The notes under the pieces: generated by a model
Told to the model about the DNA's origin: nothing
Seen by the model: the letters and a program-made list of their open reading frames with translations, nothing else
Database searches by the model: none
Source of the DNA: TWA4 sp045121095
Lineage (GTDB): Bacteria; Bacillota; Clostridia; Lachnospirales; Lachnospiraceae
NCBI GenBank assembly: GCA_045121095.1
Contig: JBGVFN010000029.1
Location: 1-29,736 of the forward strand
DNA length: 29,736 nucleotides
Reading direction: 5' to 3'
Made by a program: the position numbers and the translations under genes
Shown: positions 29,686 to 29,736 of the stretch, piece by piece
Layout: each line of letters starts with the position of its first letter
Numbering within the stretch: the first letter of the stretch is position 1

Positions 29686-29736
29686 CGGCACTTAACGAGC
29701 GGCTTTCTGTAAAGAAAGACGAGAGTTTAGTGTCCG
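29686..29736. repeat. Imperfect palindrome cut by the window edge
   Basis: CGGCACTTAA at 29686 pairs imperfectly with TTTAGTGTCCG at the end, with an inner CGGCTTTCT-GTAA-AGAAAGACG stem. It is preceded by the short hairpin GACCTTTGGTC (29669-29679). It may be one end of another repeat; the window stops inside it. Confidence 0.45.

Overview
The window is a chromosomal segment of a low-to-moderate GC, spore-forming Firmicute, most likely a member of the Lachnospiraceae (Clostridia). The reasons are a dcw cell-wall and division cluster in clostridial order, sporulation and germination genes (SpoIIGA-like, SpoVD-like, SpoVAF-like), strong GGAGG ribosome binding sites, a CIRCE-controlled groESL operon, and a CoA-transferase resembling the butyryl-CoA:acetate enzymes of gut Clostridia. 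I see no phage, transposase, CRISPR array, tRNA or rRNA.

Layout. Bases 78-14210 hold a minus-strand dcw operon, read from right to left: promoter and candidate MraZ operator, mraZ, rsmH, ftsL, a PbpB/FtsI-type PBP, a SpoVD-type PBP, mraY, murD, ftsW, murA, ftsQ/divIB, ftsZ, two terminator-like hairpins, then a short SpoIIGA-like reading frame. murE, murF, murG, murC, murB and ftsA are not here; murA occupies the place where murG often lies. A 740-bp noncoding stretch with two large inverted repeats separates mraZ from lgt (minus). ychF and a DUF1292 gene follow on the plus strand, ending at a terminator that can work in both directions. Next, on the minus strand, are a UvrD-family helicase, a SpoVAF-like GerA protein with a good sigma-G-type promoter, a membrane-anchored amidase, guaB, a small membrane protein and groES-groEL. 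A GNAT acetyltransferase (minus) and a CoA-transferase (plus) diverge from a shared promoter region, and a small unknown gene (minus) closes the window.

The most unusual feature is a family of interspersed, highly structured intergenic repeats. Two near-full copies (192-193 bp), an internally deleted 103-bp copy, a reduced 92-bp copy and four degenerate pieces share the terminal inverted repeat GTAACWRTTCAGC. They lie within the dcw operon, upstream of lgt and ychF, at the 3' end of the GNAT gene, at the GNAT transcription start, and next to the groEL terminator. No copy encodes a protein. One internal stem shows a compensatory base-pair change while its 16-base loop is identical in three copies, and a 19-20 bp hairpin module sits at different places in different copies. 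This is the best candidate for an undescribed element.

How the genes work together. MurA, MurD and MraY supply and anchor the peptidoglycan precursor. FtsW with the PBPs polymerises and cross-links it at the septum, organised by FtsZ, FtsL and FtsQ, and MraZ probably controls the operon. Lgt, YchF, GuaB and GroESL are housekeeping genes. The SpoVAF-like gene shows forespore-specific control in the middle of them.
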